64,000 nucleotides of DNA from Hedera helix (lineage: Eukaryota; Streptophyta; Magnoliopsida; Apiales; Araliaceae): the NCBI GenBank assembly GCA_947179155.2, contig OX359284.1:9054432-9118431 (forward strand), in the 5' to 3' direction. The notes beneath the pieces are model-generated. The model saw only the letters and a program-made list of their open reading frames with translations. It made no database searches and had not been told where the DNA came from. Positions 23,161 through 35,342 of this stretch are shown here, one piece after another. The stretch's first letter is position 1; every line of letters starts with the position of its first letter. A program made the translations under genes and the position numbers.

Positions 23161-25640
23161 TATGTAGATGGAAAATAGTAGAGAAAATATAAGAATCGTA
23201 GAATGGATGATTGAGTGAAGAACCATCGTAGAATGACACTAAGATTAGAAGAATGTCGTAGAACTAAAGGGATGGGAGAATGATACTTTACCCTACGAAG
23301 AAGCTAAAGCGGTTACTCTATGGCAAGTGAAGGTCACGCTAGTTAAAATTAAGTAAAGTTCAAAAGTTACTGCACTGCAGCTGTTAACCGCAACCACAAA
23401 GGAACTTGCAAATCAACCATCTATCTATACGTGTCCCACTAAACCAAATTAATAGGGAAGTGATAGGAATAAATTTCTCATTTTTCTATCTAACTTTTTT
23501 CCCTTCCAATTAAACCCTAGTTTTTTTTCCAAAGAACGTTAGTAATTCAAATTGATTTCTCCCAAAAAAATCAATGGCAAACTCTCAAGTTATTAGCGGC
23601 AACCAAGTATGCTTTGACAAATTTGATGATTTAGAGAGAAAGTTCAAAGACATTCTGAAGCTGATTCAAGATGCCAGATTTACTAAGTGTTTGGGATCTA
23701 ACACCCAAATCTATTCCAACTTGGTGAAGGAATTCTATAAGAATGTTGTCCATAGAGATAGTATCATTGTTACCAAAGTCAAAGGAACTACTCTGCAATT
23801 TAGATAATTGAAAATTAATTCTTACTTATGATGTCTTAATCAAGGCATTACATCCTTTGATAAGATCAATATGAAAGAAGAAATGCAGATAATGGGCTAT
23901 TAGAAGAAGTCTCAACTCAAGGAAATCAAGAAGAAGGATTTTCTCCAAGAGTACAAGTTTCTTACTGACATCATAGGGAAGTGTGTTCTCTGCACAGATA
24001 CTACTTATGATATAATTAGTGAATTCCAGATGAAGTTCATGACTGCTATTGTCTAGAAAATAGAAATAAATTTCGAAGCCATTTTCATTGGGTGACTAGT
24101 TAAATGGATTGAAAATGCTGAACAAAAGAATGTTACATGCAAACCAACTTCTAAGATGCTCTATGTAAGATTTGTGAGCATTATTATGAACAAATGACTG
24201 AAAATCATAATAGGAGATGAAGAGGAAAAGTCTCTAAATGTCAACAAAAGGAGTACTCCCAGACTGTTTGAAGACTAGAAGAAGAATCCAAGTAATAGCA
24301 AGAAGTCAAAGAAATTAGAAAGTGAAAGTATATCTAAAACCAAGGAAAAGATAAAGATTGATGAAATATAAGAGAAAATTTCTCAAGATTCTTCTGCACC
24401 TCAATATCGGAGAACTATGGACTCTACTGATGAACAATCCTTGAAGAAAAAGAAGGTCTTTTAGGATTTTTCACAGAAATCCTTAAATTTTGAGAAAAGT
24501 GAAAAAGACAAAGAACATATCATATCTCCAGTCTTCAAGTTCTTTCTAAGAAGAAAGAATGAAAGAATTCGTTAACAAAAGAAAGATTGTGTAAAATTAG
24601 ATAATCCTTAAGTCATTGAGCTTGATAATGACGATGAAGAGTCTACTAAGGAAGTTGAGGCTGAGCCACGGTTAGTAAAAGAATATCAGACTGAGATAAC
24701 TGATAATCTAGAGAATCAAGAATGGATAGAAGATCAATCAATAAAAGTCTCAAGTTCGAAGTCCGCAAAGGAGAAAGTCAAAGGGCAAAGGCAGTAGACA
24801 AAAGCTAAGCAGAAAAAGACAAGAAAGAAAAGAGGCAAAGAAAAAGCTGCTAAGGGGAAGCAACCCAGTGAATGTCAAGTATCTTCTCCTTCACATATAT
24901 TCATTGAAGCGGGGAATCCAAAGGTATATTGTATGTGAAAGAATAGTTTCAACAAATTCAAATGCTTTGAAAATGGAGAGAAGTACTACACTCTACGATT
25001 CTCAGAGTGAACAAATGCTGTACTTTTTACCCATTCTGCCACTATTAAAGGCAATAAGTTTGAAAAACCAGAGCTTTATTAGTTGGACCTTCTCCAACTT
25101 TTCAAATCTAAACTTAATGGCTCAGAATTTTCCAAGAGTTTTACCATATGTAACTCTGCTGATATGCAATGAACCATTCTACCCTGCGTATCGAGACTGT
25201 CAAGTAATCTCTAACTCAAATAAATTATTGCTCTTCATTTATTTCTTTAATTTTGATTTTGATGAAAATGTCATAGAGTTAATCTCTATGAATGATGAGC
25301 AACCTGAAACTCCCATAGTTTTTGTTGAAGATTATCCCATATCCTTTGATTATAAAGATATTTCTTCCTTATCTCAAAGCTTACATCCTGGTGTTTCTTA
25401 AGACATTGATCAAGAGTTTAAGATAAATTATGTTGAACTTCACAAAGCTGTAAATGAAATTTTGTCGAGCAACGAATTATCTAAACATATGAAGTCCATT
25501 ATTCAGAGAGAAACACATCGTCTTCATGACCAGGATTGAATGTTCCTCAAGTCTATTAAAAATCAGAAGCAGAAGCCGACTGATGATGCCAAAAGGAGAG
25601 AGAACGAGGAGAAGAATAAGAAAGGGGGAGAATGAGGTTA
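23161..25640 (+). pseudogene. 3' extra ORF (env-like region) remnant of the Sirevirus-like element
   Basis: Downstream of pol a start at 23574 opens 77 codons (MANSQVISGNQVCFDKFDD..., with YSNLVKEFYKNV). Broken frames then continue to about 25560: a lysine/glutamate-rich, low-complexity middle (24200-24880) and a shorter hydrophobic part. Many stops and frame shifts are present. Sireviruses often carry an additional ORF after pol, sometimes called env-like; position and composition fit, but no diagnostic domain is recognised. Short CGTAGA words repeat at 23190-23270. A GAAAGGGGGAGAATGAGG purine tract lies at 25629-25648. Confidence 0.5.
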
Positions 25641-27096
25641 AGGGGAGAGTGAGCAATGAGAATTAAAGGTAAGAAAGGAAGAAGTCAAGAAACAAAACAT
25701 TTTATATCATGATTAATGTCTTTGTATGAACTGTCTTTATGTTTTTAATCATTTTTTACTATGAATAAAATGATTTTTTTTTCACTAGGAATACAATGAC
25801 TTACTATATTTTAAGTCATACTTTAAATTCAAGGAAATGTATTGTTGAATTATCAGTTATTGTCTTATTGGTTTTGTCATCATCAAATAGGAGTAGATTG
25901 TTATAATCTATATGTATGATTTGATAATACAAAAGTGATTAATATATATTTGTTCAAGTAGATTTTGTAAAGTCATTATTTAAGAAATATTGTACAAGGA
26001 CTTATAATAGAGTGATCAAACTTGTTAGGTTAATTTTTTGAGTTGATGTTATGAATAGATTGATAGGATTAGATCTTATCGTAGAGTCACTTTACCTATT
26101 CGTAAAGTATTTATTAATTGTAAAGTGTCTTGAGCTCGTAGGGCAGCATTCAAAATCATCAAGCAAATCTGTAAGTTATCTGAGCAATCGTAGAATAAGT
26201 CTTGGAGCTACCTAAGAAATCTTGAAGCATCGTAGAGTTCCTCTATCTAAATCGTAATGTGAAAGTTGTTAGCAGAACTCTAATGTTTTGTCAAGCAGTA
26301 AAGGCATCTAAGTGATAAGTTGAAATCTACCATAAAAAAATGTAGAGTTGTTTTCAAAATCATAAATCTGTTATTAGAGTCGACACCAAAGCTGAGAAAG
26401 TTGTTTAAAGAAAAATTTTGTAGTCTGCTTTAGCATTTTAGAACATCTTACTAACTCATATTAAGACATTCTTAGAGTTGAAAACGTTGAGTATCCTATA
26501 TCAGGCTCTACGTTCTTCATCAAACTCAACGATCAAGCCAAGATTGAAGATAATGTCAGAATGACCATAAGTCTGACAGGTATAGAGTATTACAAAGCAT
26601 CAGAGTAACGATTTCAAGGATGTTTCTCACCATCTTCAAATTCAAAAAGGAAGATCAGAAAGACTATTTTGTAGAAGGTTTGTCGCCTCACTTCAAAAGT
26701 TGGAGAGAACTACTGACTGATGGGATATACTAGGACCAAAAGAAAGTCTACTATCTACCCCAAAGTTAGAAGAGCATTAACTGCACCATCAGAGCATTAA
26801 ATGCTCCAACGAAACTTTTCAACAAAATAATTTCTAAAGAACTATAAAATCGTATGAGAATTCAAATCCAAGTACAAATCACATAAGTACAAAGTTGAAC
26901 CTCTGCAAAATCTAAAGGAAGAAATTTACTCTACAAAAAGGAAAAGAAAAAGTACTTGTTCAAAGCCACTAAGTACAAGAAGAAGTTAAGCATTATTACA
27001 AAGCTTAGTAGCACCTCAAATTCAATCAACAATCAGTTGTGATTCACTTAATCTATGTGATCATTATACCAAGTCAAAGTGACTTGAAAAGGTCTA

Positions 27097-30000
27097 TGTA
27101 ACGACCAAAAATCCAGATCCCTTGAACCTTGAATCTGGTTCGCCACTGTACAACCTTTTTCTTATTGTTCACGACTTACCACAATATTATAATTGCTATA
27201 TAATCATTTCTTTAAAACTTTACAATATCTCTTTCTATTCTAGAATTGCAATCTTTAAAAATTTATAGTATGTCTCAATATCATAAATGATACGAGTTCA
27301 TTCTATTACAATCAATTTGAGTATTTAAACACTCACAATATACATTAACCATTTCTTTAATTACACAATCATTTTACCTGTTCAATCCGAACTCATAACT
27401 ATAACAATCATTTAGACTTTTGGTGTAAGTAATACGCATTCCTGTTCTTTTATCTTTATCAAAAACTTTAGATATCTCGCACTTATCTGAAAGTGTTAGT
27501 TTTATAGCAAGAGTGAGCACGACAACTCAACAAGTCTAACAGTTACATATAACACATTACATACTTCACATGTTATACATACTCTGCATTTTATACTTAC
27601 ATCATGTTTTTCATGCTATTCATTTTATGAATGCTTCATACTTTTTATGCATCACATATAATACACAACTAGTTTATATTAAATCATGCTTCATATTTTG
27701 TGCGTACTTCACATATAATCATACTTCATGTTTTTCATATACTTCGAATATACTTATACTTTATTGGCTGAACATTACATAAATAACATCAATATATCTT
27801 CATATCAACAATTTAATATCACATTGTAGCATCGCAATGCACATAGGAGCAAGTTCTGAAAAAATTATCTGGTTCGCTTTTATCATTTACGCTTATTTTT
27901 GGTCTTTCGTTCAATCTACAATTATGTATGACATTGACACAAAATCATTAGTTATAATGACTATTAATTAATATTAACTTAAAACCTTAACTTCAATCTA
28001 TTAACGCTACTATGTCTGACAAACGAACCCTTGCGTTCCGGACAAATTCTTAGTCAAATCCTAGCTTGGACATGCCGGGTACATTTATCCAACTTTCACT
28101 AATATATTGTGTTTTTCATACAACCTATATTTAGTAAGTTGTCTATTATTTAGTCACTAATGGACAGTTACCTTGGTTTAATTCAATTACACTTTCTTCT
28201 TTTATATAACTTACTGATTCAGACATTTAATAATATACCAAATACCTCAAAATATTATCTACATTTGATAATATACAACCATATTCAAATATTATTAACC
28301 ATTTAATAATATTTTAATTACTTTTTAATATTATTCACCATTTAACAATATTCTAATCTCTTACTAATATTATTAATTATTTAATAATATTTTAATCACT
28401 TATTAATATTATTAACTATTTAATAATATTTTAATCACTTATTAATATTATTAACCATTTAATAATACTTTAATCTCTTACTAATATTATTAACCATTTA
28501 ATAATATTTCAATCACTTATTAATATTATTAACCATTTAATAAAATTTTAATCACTTACTAATATTATTCACCATTTAATGATATTTTAATCTCTTATTA
28601 ATATTATTAATCATTTAATAATATTTTAATCACTTATTAATATTATTAATCTTTTAATAATATTTTATTCTCTTACTAATATTATTAACTATTTAATAAT
28701 ATTTTAATCACTTATTAATATTATTAACCATTTAATAATATTTTAATCATTTACTAATGTTATTAATCATTTAACAACCTTTTAATCACATACTAATATT
28801 ATTAATCATTTAATAATATTTTAATAATCTTCAAACAATATCAATAGTTAACTTTTTAATTGTGTTAACCTTAGTCTTCATTTTAAACATTTAGCTACCA
28901 ATTAGTCGCTAATAGACTCTATATATATTGGTTTAGTATTCAAACGTATTCATTTTACACTTATTTCAACTTACTTTTTCAAAGAAAACCAGACCTGAAT
29001 TGACCCGACCCGACCCGGACAGCAAAAACATATTCTGGGCAGTGTGTTTGACCACTGCGGTGGTGGTTTTCACTGCTGCAGTAGTAGGCCAAAAACTAGA
29101 AACCCTAATTTATGGACTGTCTGACCCCTAATCACTCCGACAGCCATAACTTCTTCATTTAAAAATATTTTTGAGTGTTTCTTGAGTCCATTCTCATCAG
29201 TATTTTCTCCTCTACAACTTCTCTTTAGATCACAAATCCAAATTCCAAAATAAAATAGGCTTAAAATCGCTCACAATGACAAAATAAAAATTAGCTTTAT
29301 AAATCTTTGATTTGATTAATTCAAACATGATGCTACAAGCATTATTTGCTAGACCATCATATTTTGTGACTCTACATAAATCATATACATAACATACATC
29401 ATATATATCCCCACTAGTTCAAACCTTTAACAACATAAAATAAAAGATCAAGGTTAAGAAACTTTTCAACCTTCATAGTTCATTCTTCTTTCTTGCTTGA
29501 GCTTTGCTAGGAATGGCTAGACAACTTCCTTGCTTCCTTTTCTTGCACCCAAAATGGTTAACATTTGGGAGATTCTCCATTATTTAGCTATCTTAGAGTT
29601 TAACACTCATACTCTTTAACTTACAAAGCTCTCTCTAGACTTGGTGTAGACAAAAGAACTATAATGCCAAAACTCTTGCACTAATGAACTAAGGTTCTAT
29701 TTATAGACACATTCTATCATCCAAAAACCCATATATATACAATATGTGTATCTACAATATTACCAATACTTGCAAATATCCATCTAGCTTAATTCATAGG
29801 AAATGACTAAGTGAAAGACAATGTGATTGACTTGGGTTAAGGTTGAGTGCAAGGAAGCTTAAAACTTGAGTGTAAAGAAAGCAATCAAACACCAACACTT
29901 AACCATCATGTGGTTAACTCTCTAACTCTCCACAAGTCCTAGGGTTAAATTACTACAATTAACCTTGGTCACTCAAATACCCAACATTGGTTAAAACTCA

Positions 30001-30405
30001 TCTTATTTATATATTTACATATTTATACATTTCCCAACAATTAATCACAATGTGGTTAACTCTCTACATTCAAATAACCTAGGTTAGTCCACACACCCAA
30101 CCATGATCTAAACTCATCATATCAATAGATATACTTATTTTATTATTTTTCATTAATTAACACAAGTAAGGTTAATTCTCTACAATCAAGTATACATATA
30201 TATTCAATATATTTATATATTTAATAATACTTAACTCTAGCATTGGTTAAGATTTTATTTTTATTACCACTTAGGGTTAACAACTAACTCAACAATGGTT
30301 AGTTCTCTACAAACATAAATCCATAAATTTAGGGAATTTATCATCTTGATTGACTAGGGTTGGTGAACCACCCCTTAGTTAAGTGTAAGCAACAAATGCA
30401 AAACA

Positions 30406-30457
<52 letters not shown>

Positions 30458-31512
30458 ACAGTTAACTCATGTAAGATGTAAGGTTACTTTCTTCTAACAA
30501 CTAACCCAAGGTGAAATTACCAACCTCACCTTAGTTAATTCTCATACATCACTAACACTTTGACCTAATATTTGACCATCAATTGGACTAATGGATTGAA
30601 CCATTATATTCAACTTACATTGTGCTCCCCATTAAATTCTATTGGACTCATTATATAACTTTCATTGGGCTACTTCAGTTAAATTAATTAGGCTATGCAT
30701 TAATAACTACCTTTCTTGCAAATATTATTACAAGTTGGGCTCCTCAAATAATTCTCTTGAGCTAGTCTACTAATATATAATTAAATTACTTGAACTCTTC
30801 ATGAGGCTTAATCTTTAAATTTATTTTTGGACCTCTTTATAATTACCAACAAGACTTATATCAATTAAAATATTGTGTTTGTTTTAATCTATTATTGGAC
30901 TATATACTATAACTTGATAATTAAGTTAATTATTTAATTAATTAACTTCTTATTATTGCATTCCTAGGCAATCATTCTAGCTTTTTTATAACTTTAACTC
31001 ATAACTCATAACTCATATAATTAATCTAATTAATTATATTTCATAACGTTCATTCTTGCTTCATATTAAAACTAATTAATTTATTAGTTTTGTTAAGTAT
31101 AAATTTACTAATCTTCTTATTTGTCTAAAAAGTACAACTTTAGGTATATATGTATCTATATAACCACCTTTACTTCTTAATTGAATTTATTTTCTTAATA
31201 AATCTTTCACATGCGTCATTATAATATTCTCACATAAACTCTTTTGTCAAACAATATTATCAAATTTTAATGGTATTATAATATCTTACATTTATTATAC
31301 TTTTAAGTATACATATTAATCACTTATAAGTTTTAAATTTTATAATCTGTATTTCTCACATTTAATCTCTAACAAATAAATTAGGTAAAAAAAAATAATA
31401 TTTACTTATTTTTTACATATTTCACTTCTCCGACTCTAGGTTTTAAACCTTAACCCTTAATTAATCATTTATGATCTTATTTACAAGTCTTGTAAGTATC
31501 CGGGATATTACA
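27097..31512 (-). mobile_element. Family C solo LTR (copy C1), 4416 bp
   Basis: On the plus strand it runs from TGTAACGACCAAAAATCC to CCGGGATATTACA, with GTCTA duplicated at 27092-27096 and 31513-31517. Orientation is minus by comparison with the C2/C3 element. Minus-strand landmarks: TATA (TCTATAAATAGAAC) near 29692-29705, donor AAG|GTTGAAA at 29470, microexon-like 27869-27915, and acceptor ACTTTCAG at 27487-27488. It holds a 39-bp tandem array (28285-28835), a CCCGACCCGACCC-rich island (28995-29090) and (TA)n at 30412-30455. No coding. Confidence 0.87.
28285..28835. repeat. About 14 copies of a 39-bp AT-rich unit in LTR C1
   Basis: Each unit reads roughly ATTATTAACCATTTAATAAT then ATTTTAATCACTTATTAAT. 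The copies in C2 (56527-56730) and C3 (62815-63075) have about 5 and 7 units. Unit ends fall inside the predicted first intron of the LTR. Confidence 0.9.
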
Positions 31513-31590
31513 GTCTAAGTATCCCGGACTAGGTGTTCGAATATCGAAGTCAGAGTGGCTTGAAGAGGTCTAAGTGTCCTGAACTAAGTA

Positions 31591-32288
31591 TTCGAATATT
31601 CCGAGACTATGTAACTCGAAGGAATCTCAATGATTCAGTTGTAATAGATCTTTGTGATCTGGTAAGTCGACTCATCCTTAGTGGATATCCTACTTGTTGA
31701 AGTAGAAGAGTGGACTAAGAGTGTTAATACTCCGAACCATTGAAAACATATTGTGTCATTTACTTTAAACACTTTACAATATGTCATACACTATTATATC
31801 TGTTAATGACTAATCTTCACATACACCAAAACTAGAATTAAGATTTCATTAAAACTTTAAGGGAGATTTTATTTTAATATCCCGTTGTGCTAAATTAATT
31901 ATCTAGTAATTGATCTTTTAAACAAACAAAAGGTTCGAATATTCCAAGACTAAGTGACTCGAAGGATTCTCAGTGATTCAGTTGTAATAGATCTTTGCGA
32001 TCTGGTCAGTGTGACTCATCCTTAGTGGATATCCTACTTGTTGAAGTAGAAGAATAAACTAAGAGTGTTGATACTACGAACCACTTAAAACATCTTGTGT
32101 CATTTACTTTAAACACTTTACAATATGTCATAAACTATTATAAATTGCTATATCTGTTAATGACTAATCTTCACATACACCAAAACTAGAATTAAGATTT
32201 CATTAAAACTTTAAGGGGGATTTTATTCTAATATTCCGTTGCGCTAAATTAATTATCTAGTAATTGGTCTTTAAAACAAACAAAAGGT
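31591..32288. repeat. 343-bp tandem duplication in the Sirevirus 3' LTR
   Basis: Two copies begin TTCGAATATTCC at 31591 and 31934. They share the blocks TTCAGTTGTAATAGATCTTT, CTCATCCTTAGTGGATATCC and AACACTTTACAATATGTCAT in the same order. Differences are mostly point changes plus a short insertion in copy two. Confidence 0.9.
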
Positions 32289-32296
32289 TTCAACCT

Positions 32297-32323
32297 CCCC
32301 CCCCCCCCCCCCCCCCCCCCCCC
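32297..32323. repeat. 27-nt poly-C tract
   Basis: An uninterrupted run of C sits at the expected C-rich position near a copia LTR end (family motif TTCAACCCCCCC). The usual tract is about 6-8 nt, so this is an expansion or an assembly artefact. Confidence 0.95.
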
Positions 32324-32477
32324 ACCCTTTCAAGATTTCTGGTGTGCCTCTGAGAAACAACAGATTTGATTCAATTGAGATAATTAAGTGCTTACAAAAT
32401 TAAAAATTGGATTTATTTATTTATTTATTTGAATTTTAGTTTCATTTTTTAGGTAGAAATTAATTCTAAAAATATAT

Positions 32478-32740
32478 GCTTCCTCCGTTTAAAATTATAA
32501 GATTAATATTAATTTTTTAAAAGTCAATTTCAAACATTTTCAAACTTAAAATTGGTATCAATTCATTTAGTTTATACTAATATAATTATGAATATCATAA
32601 ACTACTTAAAAAATATTATTATTTATAAGATTTATTGTTTTTAAAATTTAAATGAATCATGCCAATTTTAAATTTGAAAATATCTTAAATTAACTTTTAG
32701 AATGTCAGTATTGATCTTATAATTTGGAACGGAGAGAGTA
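32478..32740. mobile_element. Stowaway-like MITE
   Basis: Left end TGCTTCCTCCGTTTAAAATT and right end AATTTGGAACGGAGAGAGTA are inverted repeats of the CTCCCTCCGTTT type found on Stowaway (Tc1/mariner-like) MITEs. The element is about 263 bp with fold-back potential and no coding. The TA target site is preserved on the right only. Confidence 0.7.
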
Positions 32741-33109
32741 TTTTTTAATTCTAGTTTTGATGTGTTAATTTATTTTTATAGTTATATTTGAAATTGATTC
32801 TAAAATTTTGTGCATAAGAATGGATTGGATGAAATTAATATGAATTTTTAATTGAATAATTATGCTATTGATATGAAAGAATAAAAGGGAAAAAATTTAA
32901 AAATAACTCAAAAATTCCATGTTGGCATTTTTTTTTTTAATGTCATGTCACTATCTCTCACACGTTCAAAAGACAATATTGTTTACATAAAAATTGTACA
33001 GGACAATTGAGAAATAAAAATTGTGAAAGAATAAAAATAAAACTAAATTAAGGAAGGGTATAAGGACTAAAGGGGTTGCTTTCACATAAATATTTTTATA
33101 ATGAGTAAT

Positions 33110-33254
33110 ACTCTATTGATAATTTATAATTTTTATCCTTGTATCAATTAAAATTAAATAAATTTATGTTAAATTTAAAGTTAAAAATATATCTTAAATT
33201 TATTTCAAAAAATTAGTAATAATCTTGCATTGTAAAACGGAGGGGGAGGGAGTA
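33110..33254. mobile_element. Decayed Stowaway-like MITE
   Basis: The right end AAAACGGAGGGGGAGGGAGTA is typical. The left partner near 33109 (TACTCTATTGATAATTTATA) is weak. Probably a second, more degraded member. Confidence 0.45.
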
Positions 33255-33430
33255 CTCCAAAAGCTTTCTAACCTGATAATTGCAGCATTGCTTTGAATTT
33301 TCATCATAGGTACTGTGGCATCTTCTATTGGTTATTTACATAAAAAATTGTGATTTTTTTTTTCCTAATTATGTTGATTATCTACCACTTACAGTAATTT
33401 AAAGGTGCTTATTTAGTAAATGAGAAATTA

Positions 33431-33876
33431 TGTGTGCACAAATTGTTCGCAAACAGTTCTGTACAAATATTATTACATGAATATCAAAACAATAATGTAA
33501 GCTATTAACAAACTTTATCAATAATTTAAAGACTATAAGAATGCAAAATTCCTCTGAGTTTGTAATTTAGTAAAGACATCGTACCTAAATTTATAATATA
33601 CTAAATCGCTACACCGTGATACAATTATTAGTGTAAATTATACATTTTTTGGTATAATTAATAGTGCAAAATTAATTCAAAATGTATAATTTTGCACAAC
33701 TAATTGTATCATGAGATAGTGCCTTGCTATATTGTAAAATTAGGTACCCTATCTTTACAAAATGATCAACTTAGAGTATAATTTTACATTTTAGTCTAAT
33801 TTAAATGATATAATTCACATACATTTTTTTATCTTCGTTTATGTACAACTGTTTATGCATAGTTTATACACACACA
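33431..33876. mobile_element. Long fold-back MITE (446 bp)
   Basis: Terminal repeats TGTGTGCACAAATTGTTCGC and (complement) TGTGTGTATAAACTATGCAT enclose a second, internal inverted repeat. One arm is GTGATACAATTATTAGTG (33616 onward); the other ends AACTAATTGTATCATGAG. Pairing continues outward through GTACCTAAATTTATAATATA and its partner near 33737-33760. Most of the element therefore folds into one hairpin. It has no coding. The TSD is unclear, so the superfamily is undetermined. Confidence 0.72.
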
Positions 33877-33930
33877 AAATGCTCTTGGAATAATAAACTA
33901 GTTTACCCTATAAATTAAAGCTGGCTTAAT

Positions 33931-34020
33931 TTAGCAAGTATGAGAATCTTCATATTCAAGCACTTTAGTGAGATCCCCAATTAATTTATCAGCAAAGTTC
34001 AACAACAGATGAGAATCAAC
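33931..34020 (-). CDS. Possible orphan terminal exon (29 codons plus stop)
   Basis: On the minus strand a polypyrimidine-like stretch and ATACTGCAG (acceptor, 34021-34026) precede an open 90-nt segment, V-D-S-H-L-L-L-N-F-A-D-K-L-I-G-D-L-T-K-V-L-E-Y-E-D-S-H-T-C then TAA. The composition is that of a real amphipathic protein end, unlike the surrounding AT-rich noise. No upstream exon could be found between 34026 and 36500. It may be the surviving last exon of a disrupted gene. I do not recognise the protein; chance cannot be excluded. Confidence 0.33.
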   Translation of the reverse strand, partial: VDSHLLLNFADKLIGDLTKVLEYEDSHTC

Positions 34021-34026
34021 CTGCAG

Positions 34027-35100
34027 TATATTTGATCAGTATACAAAATGAAAAGAATGTAAAAACAATTTGTTTAAGCTATTCAAGAAGTATATCTTGA
34101 AATATGTACTCCTCACCTGCTCATACATTTTCAATCCCATGAACTTGTTTTGTAGTGTATGTTTATATTACACATTACACATTACACATTCTAAAGGGAC
34201 CACCTCTCTCTATTTCTCTCAGTATCTCAATAATCCGGTTATCGGTAAAATTATCACATCACATACTATTATAAAATATTATTTATATTTGTTATAGCAA
34301 ATATTATATTTTTAACTCTAGAATTATGGGTCAACACAATTTGCTATAACTGATACTGTGACAACTTCACGCTAATCAAACACAAACACAAGTAGTTCGT
34401 TTGGTAGGTAGGATGACAAAGTGTAGGAACAGAAAGATAGCATATATTAGTTTTCCTTCCCCAATAAACGGGAAGGTGCTTTCCATGATGTTGTTTTGTC
34501 GAGCATGATTATAAAAAAAATAAAAAATAAAAAATACAAATAAAAAAAGAGAAAGAGGACTCCTCTTTCCAAAATATTAAAAAATATATGTATTTCCTTC
34601 CTTTTTGGTACAATTTTGAGAAGATAAACTTTTGATGGGTGTTAGTGGAGCACTTTGTTTCTTAATCTATTTCCTACACTTCTCCTCTTATCCCATTAAG
34701 TACAGTTGAGAAAAAATAATGCTCACATCCTTTCACTCCTTCATTCCACCTTCTGTATCCCTGCTCCTTTTTCTTTTTCTTTTACTATGATAAGCTGAAA
34801 TTTAATAATCATTACAAGGATTGAATTCTAAGACGATCATTCTAGAGTGAGTTTACTATTGAGTTACACCAGACTTGATATCCCTGTTCTTTTCCATTGT
34901 ACCAAATATAAGAAAAAGGAGAAAACATGGAGAGTGAATTTTTTTGGTAAAGTTACAAGAGCAAATATGTATTACAATAGTGTGCAGTTCTTAAAATATA
35001 ATCTGTTTTACTTTTATATGTCCAAAACTAGAGTCTGTTTTTTAAAAATATTTACTTTTGCTGAAAAATGGGATATATATATATATATATATATATAGAA
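34027..35100. other. Intergenic stretch, no gene recognised
   Basis: AT-rich unique sequence with short spurious frames (34070, 34847). A (TA)n run at 35073-35097 ends it. No splice-compatible coding, RNA gene or transposon end was recognised. Confidence 0.6.
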
Positions 35101-35342
35101 AGGATCCATGACATACCTCCTTAAAGAGGTTACCAAGCTCACCCCCTTTAGCGACGGACCCGGCGACGTTTTGTCCGTCGCCATAGGTTCGTCCGTCGCT
35201 AAATGTTTATCCGTCGCGATATGTTGTCCGTCGCTAAACTTTTAGCGACGGACGAACCTATGGCGACGGACAAAACTGTCGCCGGGTCCGTCGCTAAAAG
35301 GGGTGAGCTAGGTGAGCTCTTTAAGGAGGTATGTCATGAATC

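Larger units (their letters stand above)
25899..32360 (+). mobile_element. 3' LTR of the Sirevirus-like element, interrupted by LTR C1
   Basis: It starts at TGTTATAATC, just after TTTGTCATCATCAAATAGGA and GTAGAT, a degraded form of the copia 3' PPT context. The next bases (GATAATACAAAAGTGATTA) match the usual start of Sirevirus/Tork LTRs. Excluding C1 it is about 2 kb. It contains a tandem of about 57 bp around the C1 site, a 343-bp tandem duplication (31591-32288) and a poly-C run before the probable end near 32360 (GAGAAACA). The 5' LTR is outside the window, so the exact end cannot be proven. The region 25640-25899 is untranslated AT-rich sequence. Confidence 0.7.

Noticed and set aside
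24868..25401. 177-codon frame as a separate gene
   Set aside because: It overlaps the decayed extra ORF in another frame; its composition is low-complexity with no recognised motif.
25629..25648. PPT of the Sirevirus-like element at the AAAGGGGGAGAATG tract
   Set aside because: No LTR-like TG start follows there; the TTTGTCATCATCAAA context with TGTTATAATC at 25899 fits a copia 3' LTR start better. The tract may be a secondary PPT.
28285..28835. CRISPR-like array
   Set aside because: Units are contiguous, without unique spacers, and the locus is a plant LTR.
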